Shown here: piece after piece, positions 36,101 through 44,835 of the stretch | Layout of the letters: each line of letters opens with the position of its first letter | Position numbering within the stretch: the first letter of the stretch is position 1 | From: Winogradskyella sp. | Lineage (GTDB): Bacteria; Bacteroidota; Bacteroidia; Flavobacteriales; Flavobacteriaceae | DNA length: 64,000 nt | Assembly (NCBI RefSeq): GCF_028282165.1 | Contig: NZ_JANQIM010000024.1 | Span: 120,126 to 184,125, forward strand | Direction of reading: 5' to 3' | Position numbers and translations under genes: made by a program | The notes under the pieces: model-generated | Told to the model about the DNA's origin: nothing | What the model saw: the letters and a program-made list of their open reading frames with translations, nothing else | The model's database searches: none

Positions 36101-36710
36101 CTACTTCTTTTTCTTGTGCACCTCGGATGTCTACCTGTTTGATTTCGTCGAGGCTTTCGATTTCATCTTCAAGATATTCACCGTACTCTTTTAGTTTGTC
36201 TACAGGGTAATCCCCAGAAATATTAATGTTGAGTATTGGTATTTCTTCTGAAAGACTTAAATCAAAAATATTGGGTTCTACTTTAGCACCATTGAATGTT
36301 GGCCAATCTTCACTAGACGTTTCGACATCTACTTCATCTTTTATCTTTTGCTTTGCAGCATCAACCGTAATATTTTCGTCAAATTCAACTATAATTATAG
36401 AATAATCTTCTTGTGAAGTTGAGGTAATCTCAATGACGTTGCTAACGGTTTTTATTCTGTCTTCTATGGGGTCTGTGATGAGTTTTTCTATATCCTCAGC
36501 AGTATTTCCAGGATATACCGAACTTATATAAATTTTGGTTTCCTTAATTTCAGGGAAATTTTCACGTGCCATACCAAAATATGCTGAAGCTCCTAAAATC
36601 AATATCAGCACAATGAGTACGTACATTGTGGTCTTATTGTTGATTGCCCACGATGACAGTGGAAACTCTTTATCAACTTTTTTTGTGCTTTTCTTTTTTC
36701 CTTTAGCCAT
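33174..36710 (-). CDS. Efflux RND transporter, inner-membrane permease
   Basis: 1178-residue proton-driven RND pump of the AcrB/CusA superfamily, with 12 spans and two large periplasmic loops. Typical features: MYVLIVLILILGASAYFGM at the first span, GNTAEDIEKLITDPIEDRI, PMSMFMSLTILNLFG, LIMGLGMLVDNGIVVVENV (span 4 with the proton-relay Asp), and PVLLTAITTILGLIPLATGL in the C-terminal half. Last gene of a tetR-tolC-MFP-RND operon; the substrate is not predictable, and the hydrophobe/drug class is more likely than metals since there is no metal motif. A ~250-residue insertion in the C-terminal loop is common in Bacteroidota. Confidence 0.95.
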   Translation of the reverse strand: MAKGKKKSTKKVDKEFPLSSWAINNKTTMYVLIVLILILGASAYFGMARENFPEIKETKIYISSVYPGNTAEDIEKLITDPIEDRIKTVSNVIEITSTSQEDYSIIIVEFDENITVDAAKQKIKDEVDVETSSEDWPTFNGAKVEPNIFDLSLSEEIPILNINISGDYPVDKLKEYGEYLEDEIESLDEIKQVDIRGAQEKEVEVAVDIYKMMAAKVSFDDVINTIQNENVTMSAGNLITSGQRRTIRILGEIEDPKELNDFVVKSENNNPIYLKDIAKVTFKDEDKTTYAREFGDEVVMLDVKKRSGKNMVDAADKIRDIVKNAEENVFPKDLRLTIANDQSSKTIGQVDDLVNNIIFGIILVVTVLMFFLGFKNALFVGFAIPMSMFMSLTILNLFGYTMNTMILFGLIMGLGMLVDNGIVVVENVYRLMSEGMPRVEAAKKGIGEIAFPIIISTATTVAAFVPLGLWPGVMGQFMIYFPVTLSVVLGSSLFVAIFFNSVLVSRYMTTEDKEMPLKNIITISLIVGSIGLLIALFGGAYRGLGTLMIVSVILIWIYRLFLRSWSVGFQDKVLPRFELLYEKTLRTALSGKKPVLIAVGTFILLIVAFIGFGASVGSQRTKVEFFPDNTPNQIIVYIEYPEGTDIKETNIITKQIEQQVYDIIKDEAYIDGSGFNFLTESAVSQVGEGAGNPETDGGSEAELPHRGKITATMREYKFRDGADSNVLLKKVQDGLKGIYPGVTISVEKDAVGPPAGFPISLELRGDDYAELISTAERMRDFINSKNIEGIDELKIDVNKSKPAMLVQVDREKAGELGVSAGQVGQQLRNSIFGAKAGIYKESGEDYDIYVRFNKNDRYNTSALFNQKITFRDMASGQIKEIPVSAVAKQNNSSGFSAIKHKNTNRVVLLYSALAQGGNAALAVSKIQKEMENFEGMPNGIKINYTGEIEEQNKQQAFLMSAFFIGLGLIFFLLIFQFNSISKPGIIMLAIFLSLIGVFGGIVATGSPFVIMMTMMGIISLAGIVVNNGVVLLDYTQLLIDRKKIELDLNDDENLPNKDLLEAIIKGGKARLRPVLLTAITTILGLIPLATGLNINFFTLLSDLDPNIYVGGDNVIFWGPLAWTVIYGLFIATFLTLIVVPILFYLITRFKLWIKGLFSKSPQSEPVEVEDDLQLVLDK

Positions 36711-36794
36711 TATTTGTGCGTTTATAAGTTTTAGCTATAAATCCTGTTTTATTTTTTTTCTACCCAATACCTTCTAAACCTTTAGTATATAAAC

Positions 36795-37958
36795 TTAATT
36801 CAAGATTTTTACGGTTTGATTGTCTCTGACGCTTCGCGCACCTTTATCTATAAGTTCTGCTTCGTTTTCTAGGCCTGATAAGACTTCAATTTTATCGCCT
36901 TGTGTTTTTCCTGTTGTAATTAGAGTACGCTTTGCAGTAGCAGTATTTTCGGCTTTTTCTATTACAGTATATACGTACTGGTCGCCTTGGGCATTTTCTG
37001 ATATGATACTCTGCGGAATTAAAATCGCCTTCGGGTTTGTATAATCGTTTATTTTTAACTTGGCCGTAAGGTTTGGTTTAATGGTTTTATCCTTTTCAGG
37101 TACGGTAACTTCAACTTTAAATGTTCTATTTGCTGGGTTAATAAAGTCTCCTGTTTGACGTACTTTGGCTTGCATGGTTTTTCCTAAAATTGGAAATGAG
37201 AGTTCTACACTTTTTCCAGGCGTAATATTAGCTACGTAGCGTTCTGGAACATCGGTTTCAACATACATGTTTTTTAAGCTCACTAACCTAAACAGTTGAG
37301 ATTGTCCTGGAGCTACTACCGTACCTTGATCTGTTAATACATCGTCGATTGTGCCGGAAAATGGTGCTCTAACTATTGTTTTTCCTATTTGTTCTTTAAT
37401 TTGGTTTACTGCCTTTTGTTGTGCCTCGTAGTTGGTTTTAGCTTGTAAAAATTGAATTTCACTACCTATTTTTTGGTCCCAAAGACGTTTTTGACGGTCA
37501 TAGGTGGTTTTGGCTAAGTCTGTTTGGATTTCTAGTTGTGCTACTTGTTGACTTAAACCGCCATCATCAATTTTTGCTAAGGCTTCACCTTTACGGACTT
37601 TTTGCCCTTCTTTTACTAAAACTTGTTGTAATACTCCGTTAAATTCCGGATAAATAACAATGTTTTCTTTTGTAGTTACATTGCCCTGTAGTTCTACATA
37701 GTGGTTAAACACGGTGTCTTTCACAGTAAATGTAGTAATTAAAGGAATTTTTTCTTGAGGGTCTAGTTCCTTTATACTTTCGGTAAGTTGTTTTATTTGC
37801 TCGCCTAGAGCATTGTATTGCTCATCTAAAGCAGCTTTCTTTTCTCGTATTTGTGTTAAGTCTTTTGAAGCTATAACATCATCTACGCTTTTTGGGTTTT
37901 GGTTCCCGCAGGATACCAAAATAAGAGCGGTTAGTATCAAGGTTGTGATATGTTTCAT
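36795..37958 (-). CDS. Efflux RND periplasmic adaptor (MFP)
   Basis: 387-residue adaptor linking the RND pump and outer-membrane channel. Lipoprotein signal (LILVSCGNQNP), a coiled-coil stretch (about 30-70), barrel-sandwich/lipoyl-like domain (VLVKEGQKVRKGEALAKIDDG and TIVRAPFSGTIDDVLTDQGT), alpha-hairpin between them (120-185), and a C-terminal membrane-proximal domain (DKIEVLSGLENEAELIDKGA). Encoded between the tolC-like and RND genes, with 23 and 84 bases spacing. Confidence 0.95.
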   Translation of the reverse strand: MKHITTLILTALILVSCGNQNPKSVDDVIASKDLTQIREKKAALDEQYNALGEQIKQLTESIKELDPQEKIPLITTFTVKDTVFNHYVELQGNVTTKENIVIYPEFNGVLQQVLVKEGQKVRKGEALAKIDDGGLSQQVAQLEIQTDLAKTTYDRQKRLWDQKIGSEIQFLQAKTNYEAQQKAVNQIKEQIGKTIVRAPFSGTIDDVLTDQGTVVAPGQSQLFRLVSLKNMYVETDVPERYVANITPGKSVELSFPILGKTMQAKVRQTGDFINPANRTFKVEVTVPEKDKTIKPNLTAKLKINDYTNPKAILIPQSIISENAQGDQYVYTVIEKAENTATAKRTLITTGKTQGDKIEVLSGLENEAELIDKGARSVRDNQTVKILN

Positions 37959-37981
37959 TTTTATGAGTTTATAAGTTGTCT

Positions 37982-39325
37982 TTAATCTATTTTATTGGTA
38001 ATAGTTTCTAACTCGGCTTTAGTTGTAATGACATCTAGCATTGCTTGCAATAATTCTTGCTGAGCAGTATACAATTGTGTTTGTGCTTGTCTAAGATCGA
38101 AGCTTGATCCTATACCCTCAAAAAACTTGGTTTCATTTTTCTTTTCAATACGCTCGGCAAGCTCTAAATTGTCCTTTTTTATATAGTAATCTTCTGTAGC
38201 AAAACGATAATTGCTTTTTGCAGAATCTATTTGCAGGTTGAGCATTTGCTCGGTTTCGGTAAGATTGTCCTTAGATTTTTCAAGATTTATTTCAGCCCGT
38301 TGCGTGGCGGCATTTCTACCTAAAGAACTAAAAATTGGAATGTCGAGATTAAAACCAACTACAGCATAATCAAACCATTGATTATTAGTGTTAAATAACG
38401 TAAAATCATTACTAAAGGTGTTGAACCCACCAGTTAGCGAGGCACTCAGTCGAGGTAGTGCTTTAGATTTTTCTAGTTTGACTAATAGTTCATTAGACCT
38501 TACGTCATTTTCTGCAATTTTGTAATCGACAGTTTGTTTGGCTTCAAATTCACTGTTTAACAGATTTAACTCATCATTTTGTAAGGCCAAATCTTCTAAT
38601 GAGTCTGTTAGTTTAGTTGTTGCGTCAAAGTCTATACCTAGGGTAATATTAAACATTTGATAGGCAATATCCCTTAAGCGTTCTGAATTATTAAGATTGC
38701 TCTGCAATCCAGATAGCGTAATCTGTAACTGTTCTACACTTTCTAATTCTTCAAGACCGTTTTCGTAGATTTTGGTGGTTTCATTAAGGTTTTTCTGAAG
38801 GACTTCGATATTATCTTCCAAAATAAGGACGCTTTCTTCTGCTAATAACACATTGCCATAGGCATTAATAACGTTTTTTCGTATATCTAAATCCGTTTTA
38901 ACCTTTGCATTTTCAGAAATTTCTAAAAATACTTTTGCCGATTGTAAACCTACGAGATAGGACCCATCGAATAACAACTGCTCCAGTGTAGCAGAGGCAA
39001 TGGCAGTGTTCTCTGCACCAAAAGCTGCTGGGACAAGGTCGTTAGGCGAATTATCAGGGTTTATAAATGTAGCCGGGATACCCTGTTGCTGAAGTTCTAA
39101 AAAATTCTGATAGTTAACATTGGCGTTGATTTGTGGTAGCCCAGTTGCTGTGGTTTCCCACTTCTGTTGTTCAGCGGCCTCAATATCTCGAGCTGCATTT
39201 TTTGCAATTCTGTTATTTTCTAACGCGAAGTCAATAGCTTCCTGTAACGAGAAACTACTTGGTATGTCTTGGGCAACGCCAAAACTTAAACACACTAAAA
39301 ACGTATATGTTAAAAACTGTTTCAT
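37982..39325 (-). CDS. TolC-family outer-membrane efflux channel
   Basis: 447 residues: signal peptide (LTYTFLVCLSFGVAQ) then two TolC repeats with long helical stretches (SFSLQEAIDFALENNRIAKNA..., and a second from about residue 235, DYKIAENDVRSNELLVKLEKS). The C-terminal helix has FDLRQAQTQLYTAQQELLQ. It forms the outer-membrane duct for the RND pump encoded downstream. It starts 6 bases after the TetR stop. Confidence 0.95.
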   Translation of the reverse strand: MKQFLTYTFLVCLSFGVAQDIPSSFSLQEAIDFALENNRIAKNAARDIEAAEQQKWETTATGLPQINANVNYQNFLELQQQGIPATFINPDNSPNDLVPAAFGAENTAIASATLEQLLFDGSYLVGLQSAKVFLEISENAKVKTDLDIRKNVINAYGNVLLAEESVLILEDNIEVLQKNLNETTKIYENGLEELESVEQLQITLSGLQSNLNNSERLRDIAYQMFNITLGIDFDATTKLTDSLEDLALQNDELNLLNSEFEAKQTVDYKIAENDVRSNELLVKLEKSKALPRLSASLTGGFNTFSNDFTLFNTNNQWFDYAVVGFNLDIPIFSSLGRNAATQRAEINLEKSKDNLTETEQMLNLQIDSAKSNYRFATEDYYIKKDNLELAERIEKKNETKFFEGIGSSFDLRQAQTQLYTAQQELLQAMLDVITTKAELETITNKID

Positions 39326-39331
39326 TATGTT

Positions 39332-39937
39332 TTATGATTGATTTTTATTGATAAACTGAAATAAGACGTCAAGTCCTTTTTCGGTACAAATACCGCGTAG
39401 ATGGTATTCATAAAAATGTTCTAGAAGGCTGTTCAAAGAGCTGTCTTTTAACGGGAATAAATCATTATCCCTAATGGCCAACAAGCTCGAAAAATATAAA
39501 CGAGATATAAAATCCACATCGATATCCTTTCTGTACATACCTAGATTGACACCGCGATTAAGATTATCTGTAACACAGGTTTGCATCATGTCAAATTCTT
39601 TTTGCCTAAGGGTCTCAAAAGTGGTTGGATAGTATTTTTGAAGCTGGTATTGTGGCGAGGTTTTTTCATTTTTCAGGTGATCCATAACTAAACGCTTAAT
39701 GTCGTAAATTTCCTCTATCGGATTTTTTTGTAAATCACATATGTTAAAAACGGCATCAGAAATAACGTCAAACAAATTCATTGTCGTCGCATCTACCAGT
39801 TCTGATTTGTTCTTGAAATGTACATAGATGGTTTTTTTTGAAATACCCATAGCATGGGCAATATCATCCATAGTAACGCTTTTAAATCCAAGATTTAAGA
39901 ACAGATCAGTTGCTTTATCTATAATTTGAGTTCTCAT
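39332..39937 (-). CDS. TetR/AcrR-family transcriptional regulator
   Basis: 201 residues from ATG at 39937. The helix-turn-helix is clear: KATDLFLNLGFKSVTMDDIAHAMGISKKTIYVHFKNKSELV (about 8-48). The C-terminal ~150 residues form the ligand/dimer domain. As first gene of the efflux operon it most likely represses its own transcription until the pump's substrate binds. The longer frame begins with a TTG upstream, inside the candidate operator. Divergent from the polyprenyl synthase gene. Confidence 0.94.
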   Translation of the reverse strand: MRTQIIDKATDLFLNLGFKSVTMDDIAHAMGISKKTIYVHFKNKSELVDATTMNLFDVISDAVFNICDLQKNPIEEIYDIKRLVMDHLKNEKTSPQYQLQKYYPTTFETLRQKEFDMMQTCVTDNLNRGVNLGMYRKDIDVDFISRLYFSSLLAIRDNDLFPLKDSSLNSLLEHFYEYHLRGICTEKGLDVLFQFINKNQS

Positions 39938-39959
39938 TTGCGGCGACAAAAATACATTG

Positions 39960-39987
39960 GGAAACTTTAAAAACAATTAAAGTTTCC
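39960..39987. promoter_or_regulatory. Candidate TetR operator: inverted repeat GGAAACTTT-N10-AAAGTTTCC
   Basis: Perfect 9-base arms (39960-39968 and 39979-39987) with a 10-base spacer, 23-50 bases upstream of the tetR start and between divergent genes. Size, symmetry and position fit a TetR-family self-regulation site. Confidence 0.65.
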
Positions 39988-40056
39988 AAAGTTTTAATAA
40001 TTATTTAACATTGTTAACATTAGTTTCAAATATGCTGAATACCTTATTTTTGCCTT

Positions 40057-41031
40057 ATGCAAAAAATTGAAACCTATCAAAAGTCTTTTACGACCTATTT
40101 AGAAGATTTTGCAGTTGAAAAAGAACCAAAGAACCTTTACGAACCTGTAAATTACATCCTTAAGCTTGGTGGTAAACGTTTGCGTCCGGTTTTAACTTTG
40201 ATGGCTGTTGAAATTTTTGGTGGTGAAGCCAAATCAGCTATGAATGCTGCACTTTCTATCGAAGTATTTCATAATTTCTCTTTAATCCATGACGATATTA
40301 TGGACGATGCGCCTTTACGAAGAGGAAAGGCAACCGTACATGAAAAGTGGAATTTAAATACAGGGATTCTTTCGGGAGATGCTATGTTGATTTTAGCTTA
40401 TCAATTGTTTGAGGGTTATGAGCCTAAAATGTTTCAATCTTTGGCTATGCTCTTTAGCAAAACTGCTTTAGAAGTTTGCGAAGGGCAGCAATACGATATT
40501 GATTTTGAGACTAGAGATGATGTTACCATTCCTGAATACTTGAAGATGATTGAGTATAAAACTGCTGTTTTGGTGGGCTCAGCAATGAAAATGGGAGCAA
40601 TAATAGCAAAGGCTTCGTCGGAAGATCAAGATTTAATCTACGATTTTGGGCGTTACTTAGGCATTGCGTTTCAATTACAGGATGATTATCTTGATGCTTA
40701 TGGTAACCCAGAAACCTTTGGAAAACAAGTTGGGGGTGATATTTTAGAGAACAAAAAAACCTATTTATATCTTAAGACTTTGGAATTAGGCAGTCAAGAC
40801 GATGCCTCAGCTTTGATCACCTTAATGTCGAATAGCTCAATTTCTGATAGTGAAAAGATTAAAGAAGTAAAAACCCTATTCAATAATTCTGGAGCTTCAC
40901 AAGCTACTCAAAATGCAGTAAAAGACTATACAGAAAGAGCATTCAATATTCTTGAAAGTCTTAATATTTCAAATGATAAAAAGCAATTGTTGAGGTCATT
41001 TGGAGAACAGTTAATGAATAGGCGTGTCTAA
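40057..41031 (+). CDS. Polyprenyl diphosphate synthase
   Basis: Trans-isoprenyl diphosphate synthase, 324 residues, extending allylic diphosphates with IPP. First aspartate-rich motif LIHDDIMDDAPLRRG near residue 83 and second QLQDDYLDAYG near residue 210 are intact. LKLGGKRLRPVLTL (substrate-binding Lys/Arg) is near residue 33. The chain length of the product is not deducible, though a bulky residue before the first motif (FHNFSLIHDD) fits a medium or long product such as a quinone tail. Co-transcribed with the next gene by a 1-base overlap (TAATG). Confidence 0.94.
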   Translation: MQKIETYQKSFTTYLEDFAVEKEPKNLYEPVNYILKLGGKRLRPVLTLMAVEIFGGEAKSAMNAALSIEVFHNFSLIHDDIMDDAPLRRGKATVHEKWNLNTGILSGDAMLILAYQLFEGYEPKMFQSLAMLFSKTALEVCEGQQYDIDFETRDDVTIPEYLKMIEYKTAVLVGSAMKMGAIIAKASSEDQDLIYDFGRYLGIAFQLQDDYLDAYGNPETFGKQVGGDILENKKTYLYLKTLELGSQDDASALITLMSNSSISDSEKIKEVKTLFNNSGASQATQNAVKDYTERAFNILESLNISNDKKQLLRSFGEQLMNRRV

Positions 41032-41381
41032 TGGGATTGCCAAGTACTTTTGACGATTTAATTGTTGAAGCCACAGCATTAAATCTTTATCAAAAACTTA
41101 TCGCCCAATTGAATAAGGATCTACTCTATGCCAATATAGATTTAGAATTTGATAAAGAAACACTACCGTCGAGCTTAAAATTGGTACTACAAGAAACGGT
41201 TTACAATCTTATTCAAAATAAATTTTCAGATTACCTAAACCTACTTTACCAAGTTGACGTTGCCGAAATTAAGATTCGTGCTTTGGATGGTGAAGATATG
41301 GTTAAGCTTTCCGAAGACGTTACGTTTTTAATTCTTCAGCGCGAATGGCAAAAGGTTTGGTATAAAACCAAATTTTCTTAG
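41031..41381 (+). CDS. Conserved hypothetical protein coupled to polyprenyl synthase
   Basis: 116 residues, soluble, mixed helical/strand with no signal peptide or recognisable motif (MGLPSTFDDLIVEATALNLY..., FKDYL-like and FLILQREWQKVWYKTKF end). Its ATG overlaps the stop of the synthase gene, indicating translational coupling. The 3' end overlaps the convergent OMP gene by 4 bases. Unknown function; possibly a helper of isoprenoid metabolism by neighbourhood only. Confidence 0.7.
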   Translation: MGLPSTFDDLIVEATALNLYQKLIAQLNKDLLYANIDLEFDKETLPSSLKLVLQETVYNLIQNKFSDYLNLLYQVDVAEIKIRALDGEDMVKLSEDVTFLILQREWQKVWYKTKFS

Positions 41382-41923
41382 AACCAAAACCTTATAAAAG
41401 GCATCCAAGCCTGATTTTGTATACTTCTGTCCTCATCGTAAAGAATGTCGTATCGTATGCCAAAAGTAACATTACCGCTTCGGTATCCAGCACCTAGAAA
41501 CAATGCAGGGTACCAATAGTTGTCGTCTACATTACTTACAAATTGCTCGTCAAAATCCCTATCGACATAAAGCTGTTCAAATTCGGTTGAGAGCTGCAAT
41601 TCTGGGTAAGGATTAACCAAACCAATAATGCTTCCGCCAACAACAGTAGATTCAAAAACATCGCGTTGGGAACTGTACTGGAAGTTTAAACCTAAACCTG
41701 CAGCAACGTACGGATTAATATTGTATAGGGCATTCGGGGCTATAGCACCGCTAAAAAAACCATCTCCAAAATTAAGACCTAAGCCACCTCCAAACTGAAC
41801 ATTGTTCCAGAAACTATTACTGTTGTCATTGTAATTTTGTGCTAAAGCAGCGTCATTAAAAGTCAATAAAAGAGCAACGCAAATAATACCTTTTTTAAGT
41901 AATCTAAAATTGAATGTAAGCAT
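41378..41923 (-). CDS. Outer-membrane beta-barrel-like protein
   Basis: 181 residues: signal peptide (GIICVALLLTFNDAALAQ), then repeated G-x-G-F strands (NVQFGGGLGLNFGDGFFSG, NPYVAAGLGLNFQYSSQ, ALFLGAGYRSGNVTFGIRYDILY) ending FIRFWF with a C-terminal aromatic. That is typical of 8-strand-type outer-membrane proteins. Similar proteins are sometimes mislabelled alpha-ketoglutarate decarboxylase in databases. Proximity to sucA, divergently transcribed, may explain the label but does not prove function. Confidence 0.8.
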   Translation of the reverse strand: MLTFNFRLLKKGIICVALLLTFNDAALAQNYNDNSNSFWNNVQFGGGLGLNFGDGFFSGAIAPNALYNINPYVAAGLGLNFQYSSQRDVFESTVVGGSIIGLVNPYPELQLSTEFEQLYVDRDFDEQFVSNVDDNYWYPALFLGAGYRSGNVTFGIRYDILYDEDRSIQNQAWMPFIRFWF

Positions 41924-41990
41924 GGTTAGATGGGATATTTTCTAATTGTTATAAATATAATAAAACAACCGTTATTTTTGGTAAATGTTG

Positions 41991-41998
41991 TATTTTTG
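41991..41998 (+). promoter_or_regulatory. Bacteroidota -7 promoter element of sucA
   Basis: TATTTTTG is an exact TAnnTTTG match, 39 bases before the sucA ATG. No clear -33 TTG was seen at the expected spacing. Confidence 0.5.
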
Positions 41999-42036
41999 AA
42001 GAAATTTTGTTGAAACGACAATGTCTCGTAAAAATA

Positions 42037-44805
42037 ATGGATAAATATTCCTTTCTCAACGCAGCACATACGGCATATTTTGCTGATTTATACGACCAAT
42101 ACCTACAAAATCCTGATGCTATAGAACCAAGTTGGCGTGCCTTTTTTCAAGGGTACGATTTTGGGTCTGAAAACTATGGAATGGATGGTGAAATAGTAGA
42201 AGGTGTTTCTACCCAGATACCAGAACATGTCCAAAAAGAATTTCAGGTTGTAAAACTAATCGATGGTTATAGAAGCAGAGGGCATTTATTTACCAAAACC
42301 AATCCGGTAAGAGCAAGACGAAAATATGCGCCTACCTTAGAGATTGAAAATTTTGGCCTGTCAAAAAGTGATTTAAATACTGTTTTTTCCGCAGGAGAAA
42401 TTATAGGCATAGGTGCCAATACTTTACAAGTCATCATCGATCATTTAGAACGTATTTATTGTGACTCAATAGGTGTTGAATACATGTTCATCAGAAAGCC
42501 AGAAGAAATTCAATGGATTCAGGATAAGCTTAACATCAATGACAATCATCCACAGTTCACAGTTGATGAGAAAAAGTATATTCTAAAAAAATTGAATGAA
42601 GCTGTTGCTTTTGAGTCATTTCTCCATACTAAATATGTGGGTCAAAAACGCTTTTCATTAGAAGGTAATGAATCTCTAATACCTGCTGTAGATGCCATTA
42701 TAGAACGTGCTGCTGACGAAGGTGTTAAAGAGTTTGTTATGGGAATGGCACACCGTGGGCGTTTAAGTACCTTAACTAATATTTTTGGGAAATCGGCCAA
42801 AGATATTTTCAGTGAATTTGATGGTAAGGATTATGAGCAGAAAGTTTTCGATGGTGATGTAAAATACCACTTAGGCTGGACGAGTAATCGCGAAACCTAC
42901 AACAATAAAAAAATCAATTTAAATATCGCACCAAACCCATCACATTTAGAAACGGTTGGTGCCGTTGTGCAAGGGATTGCCAGAGCAAAGCAAGATAAGA
43001 ATGAGATTTCAGATGCTTCCCAGGTACTGCCAATTGTAGTTCATGGCGATGCTGCAATCGCTGGGCAGGGCATCGTCTACGAAGTAGTACAGATGGCCAA
43101 ATTAGATGGTTACAGAACCAATGGAACCATTCATATTGTCGTCAATAACCAAATTGGGTTTACCACCAATTACCTAGATGGTCGTTCTAGTACATACTGT
43201 ACGGATGTAGCTAAAGTAACATTGTCGCCAGTTTTACATGTTAATGCAGATGATGCAGAAGCAGTAGTCCATGCCGCACTTTTTGCTTTACATTTTAGAA
43301 TGAAGTTTAAGCGTGATGTGTTTATAGACTTATTAGGATACAGAAAGTATGGGCACAATGAAGGTGATGAACCAAAATTTACACAACCATTATTGTATAA
43401 GGCAATTGCCAAGCATAAAAACCCTCGGGATCTTTATGCAAAGCGTTTATTAGATGAAGGCACTATAGATGAAGGCTATGTAAAACACATTGAGGCCAAA
43501 TACAAAGAGAAGCTCGAAGAAAAGTTAGAAGACTCACGTAAAGAAGACAAGACCGAGATTACACCATTTATGCAAGAAGAATGGAAAGGACTTCAGCGCG
43601 TTACCGAGATTGAAATGATGGAATCTGTAGATACAACGGTTTCCAGAGACGTGCTTAAAGATGTCGCTAAGGTTATTTCTAATTTGCCTAAAGACCAAAA
43701 GTTTTTCCGCAAGATTCAAAGGTTGGTAGAGTCTAGACAGACTATGTTCGATGAGAATCGATTAGATTGGGCAATGGCAGAGCATTTGGCCTATGGTTCG
43801 TTATTGTTAGAAGGTTTTAATGTTAGAATATCAGGCCAAGATGTAGAGCGCGGTACATTTTCTCACCGCCATGCTGTGGTTAAAGTTGAGGATAGTGAAG
43901 AAGAAATCGTTTTATTAAACCATATCTCAGAAAGTCAAGGGCAATTCAGTATTTATAATTCTCTATTATCAGAATATGGAGTCGTTGGGTTTGACTATGG
44001 TTATGCCATGGCTAGTCCAAATACCTTAACTATTTGGGAAGCACAATTTGGAGATTTTAGTAATGGCGCCCAAATTATGATAGACCAATACATATCTTCT
44101 GGCGAAGATAAATGGAAAATGTCTAACGGATTAGTGCTATTGTTACCTCATGGTTACGAAGGTCAAGGCGCGGAGCATTCTTCGGGTCGTATGGAGCGTT
44201 ATCTGCAATTATGTGCTAAGGACAATATGTTTGTGGCTGATTGTACCACGCCTGCTAATATGTTTCATTTGTTACGTCGACAAATGAAAGCCAATTACAG
44301 AAAACCACTAATCGTATTTACACCAAAAAGTCTGTTGCGTCATCCTAAGGTGATCTCAACCGTAGATGAATTTGCCAATGGAAGTTTCCAAATGTTGATA
44401 GACGACGAAATGGTTGATGCTGCTAAAGTAAAAACCCTAGTATTTGTTACAGGTAAATTCTATTATGATCTATTAGAAGAACAAGAGAAGCTTGGAAGAG
44501 ACGATATTGCTTTAGTTAGAGTAGAACAATTGTTCCCATTACCTGCTGAAGCCATCAGAGCTACTTTGAAAAAATATGAAAATGCCGATGATGTAGTATG
44601 GGCGCAAGAAGAACCAAGAAACATGGGAGCTTACGGGCACATGTTGATGCATTTAGAAGAAGCTAGGCAATGGAGAGCAGCTAGTAGAAGACCATATGGA
44701 GCACCAGCGGCTGGAAGCTCTGTACGTTCAAAAATAAGACATCAAGAAGTTATAGATTACGTTTTTGATAAAAGCAAGAATAACCAAACACGATATAAAG
44801 AATAA
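42037..44805 (+). CDS. sucA: 2-oxoglutarate dehydrogenase E1 component
   Basis: Thiamine-diphosphate decarboxylase of the TCA cycle, 922 residues. N-terminal YAEDLYDQYLQNPDAIEPSWRAFFQG-type helix, EFVMGMAHRGRLSTLTNIFGK near residue 235, ThDP-binding GDAAIAGQGIVYEVVQM..., and GYRKYGHNEGDEPKFTQP. The C-terminal pyrimidine domain has FSHRHAVVKVE and YGYAMASPNTLTIWEAQFGDF. The start is ATG 42037 (MDKYSFLN); the longer frame begins with TTG. sucB follows 30 bases later, so they share a transcript. Confidence 0.96.
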   Translation: MDKYSFLNAAHTAYFADLYDQYLQNPDAIEPSWRAFFQGYDFGSENYGMDGEIVEGVSTQIPEHVQKEFQVVKLIDGYRSRGHLFTKTNPVRARRKYAPTLEIENFGLSKSDLNTVFSAGEIIGIGANTLQVIIDHLERIYCDSIGVEYMFIRKPEEIQWIQDKLNINDNHPQFTVDEKKYILKKLNEAVAFESFLHTKYVGQKRFSLEGNESLIPAVDAIIERAADEGVKEFVMGMAHRGRLSTLTNIFGKSAKDIFSEFDGKDYEQKVFDGDVKYHLGWTSNRETYNNKKINLNIAPNPSHLETVGAVVQGIARAKQDKNEISDASQVLPIVVHGDAAIAGQGIVYEVVQMAKLDGYRTNGTIHIVVNNQIGFTTNYLDGRSSTYCTDVAKVTLSPVLHVNADDAEAVVHAALFALHFRMKFKRDVFIDLLGYRKYGHNEGDEPKFTQPLLYKAIAKHKNPRDLYAKRLLDEGTIDEGYVKHIEAKYKEKLEEKLEDSRKEDKTEITPFMQEEWKGLQRVTEIEMMESVDTTVSRDVLKDVAKVISNLPKDQKFFRKIQRLVESRQTMFDENRLDWAMAEHLAYGSLLLEGFNVRISGQDVERGTFSHRHAVVKVEDSEEEIVLLNHISESQGQFSIYNSLLSEYGVVGFDYGYAMASPNTLTIWEAQFGDFSNGAQIMIDQYISSGEDKWKMSNGLVLLLPHGYEGQGAEHSSGRMERYLQLCAKDNMFVADCTTPANMFHLLRRQMKANYRKPLIVFTPKSLLRHPKVISTVDEFANGSFQMLIDDEMVDAAKVKTLVFVTGKFYYDLLEEQEKLGRDDIALVRVEQLFPLPAEAIRATLKKYENADDVVWAQEEPRNMGAYGHMLMHLEEARQWRAASRRPYGAPAAGSSVRSKIRHQEVIDYVFDKSKNNQTRYKE

Positions 44806-44835
44806 TTCAACTCCTTAAAAGTTAATAATATAGGT

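Noticed and set aside
41378..41923. 'Alpha-ketoglutarate decarboxylase' as the function
   Set aside because: The sequence is a signal peptide plus beta-barrel-like strands, with no decarboxylase motif; the name probably reflects proximity to sucA.
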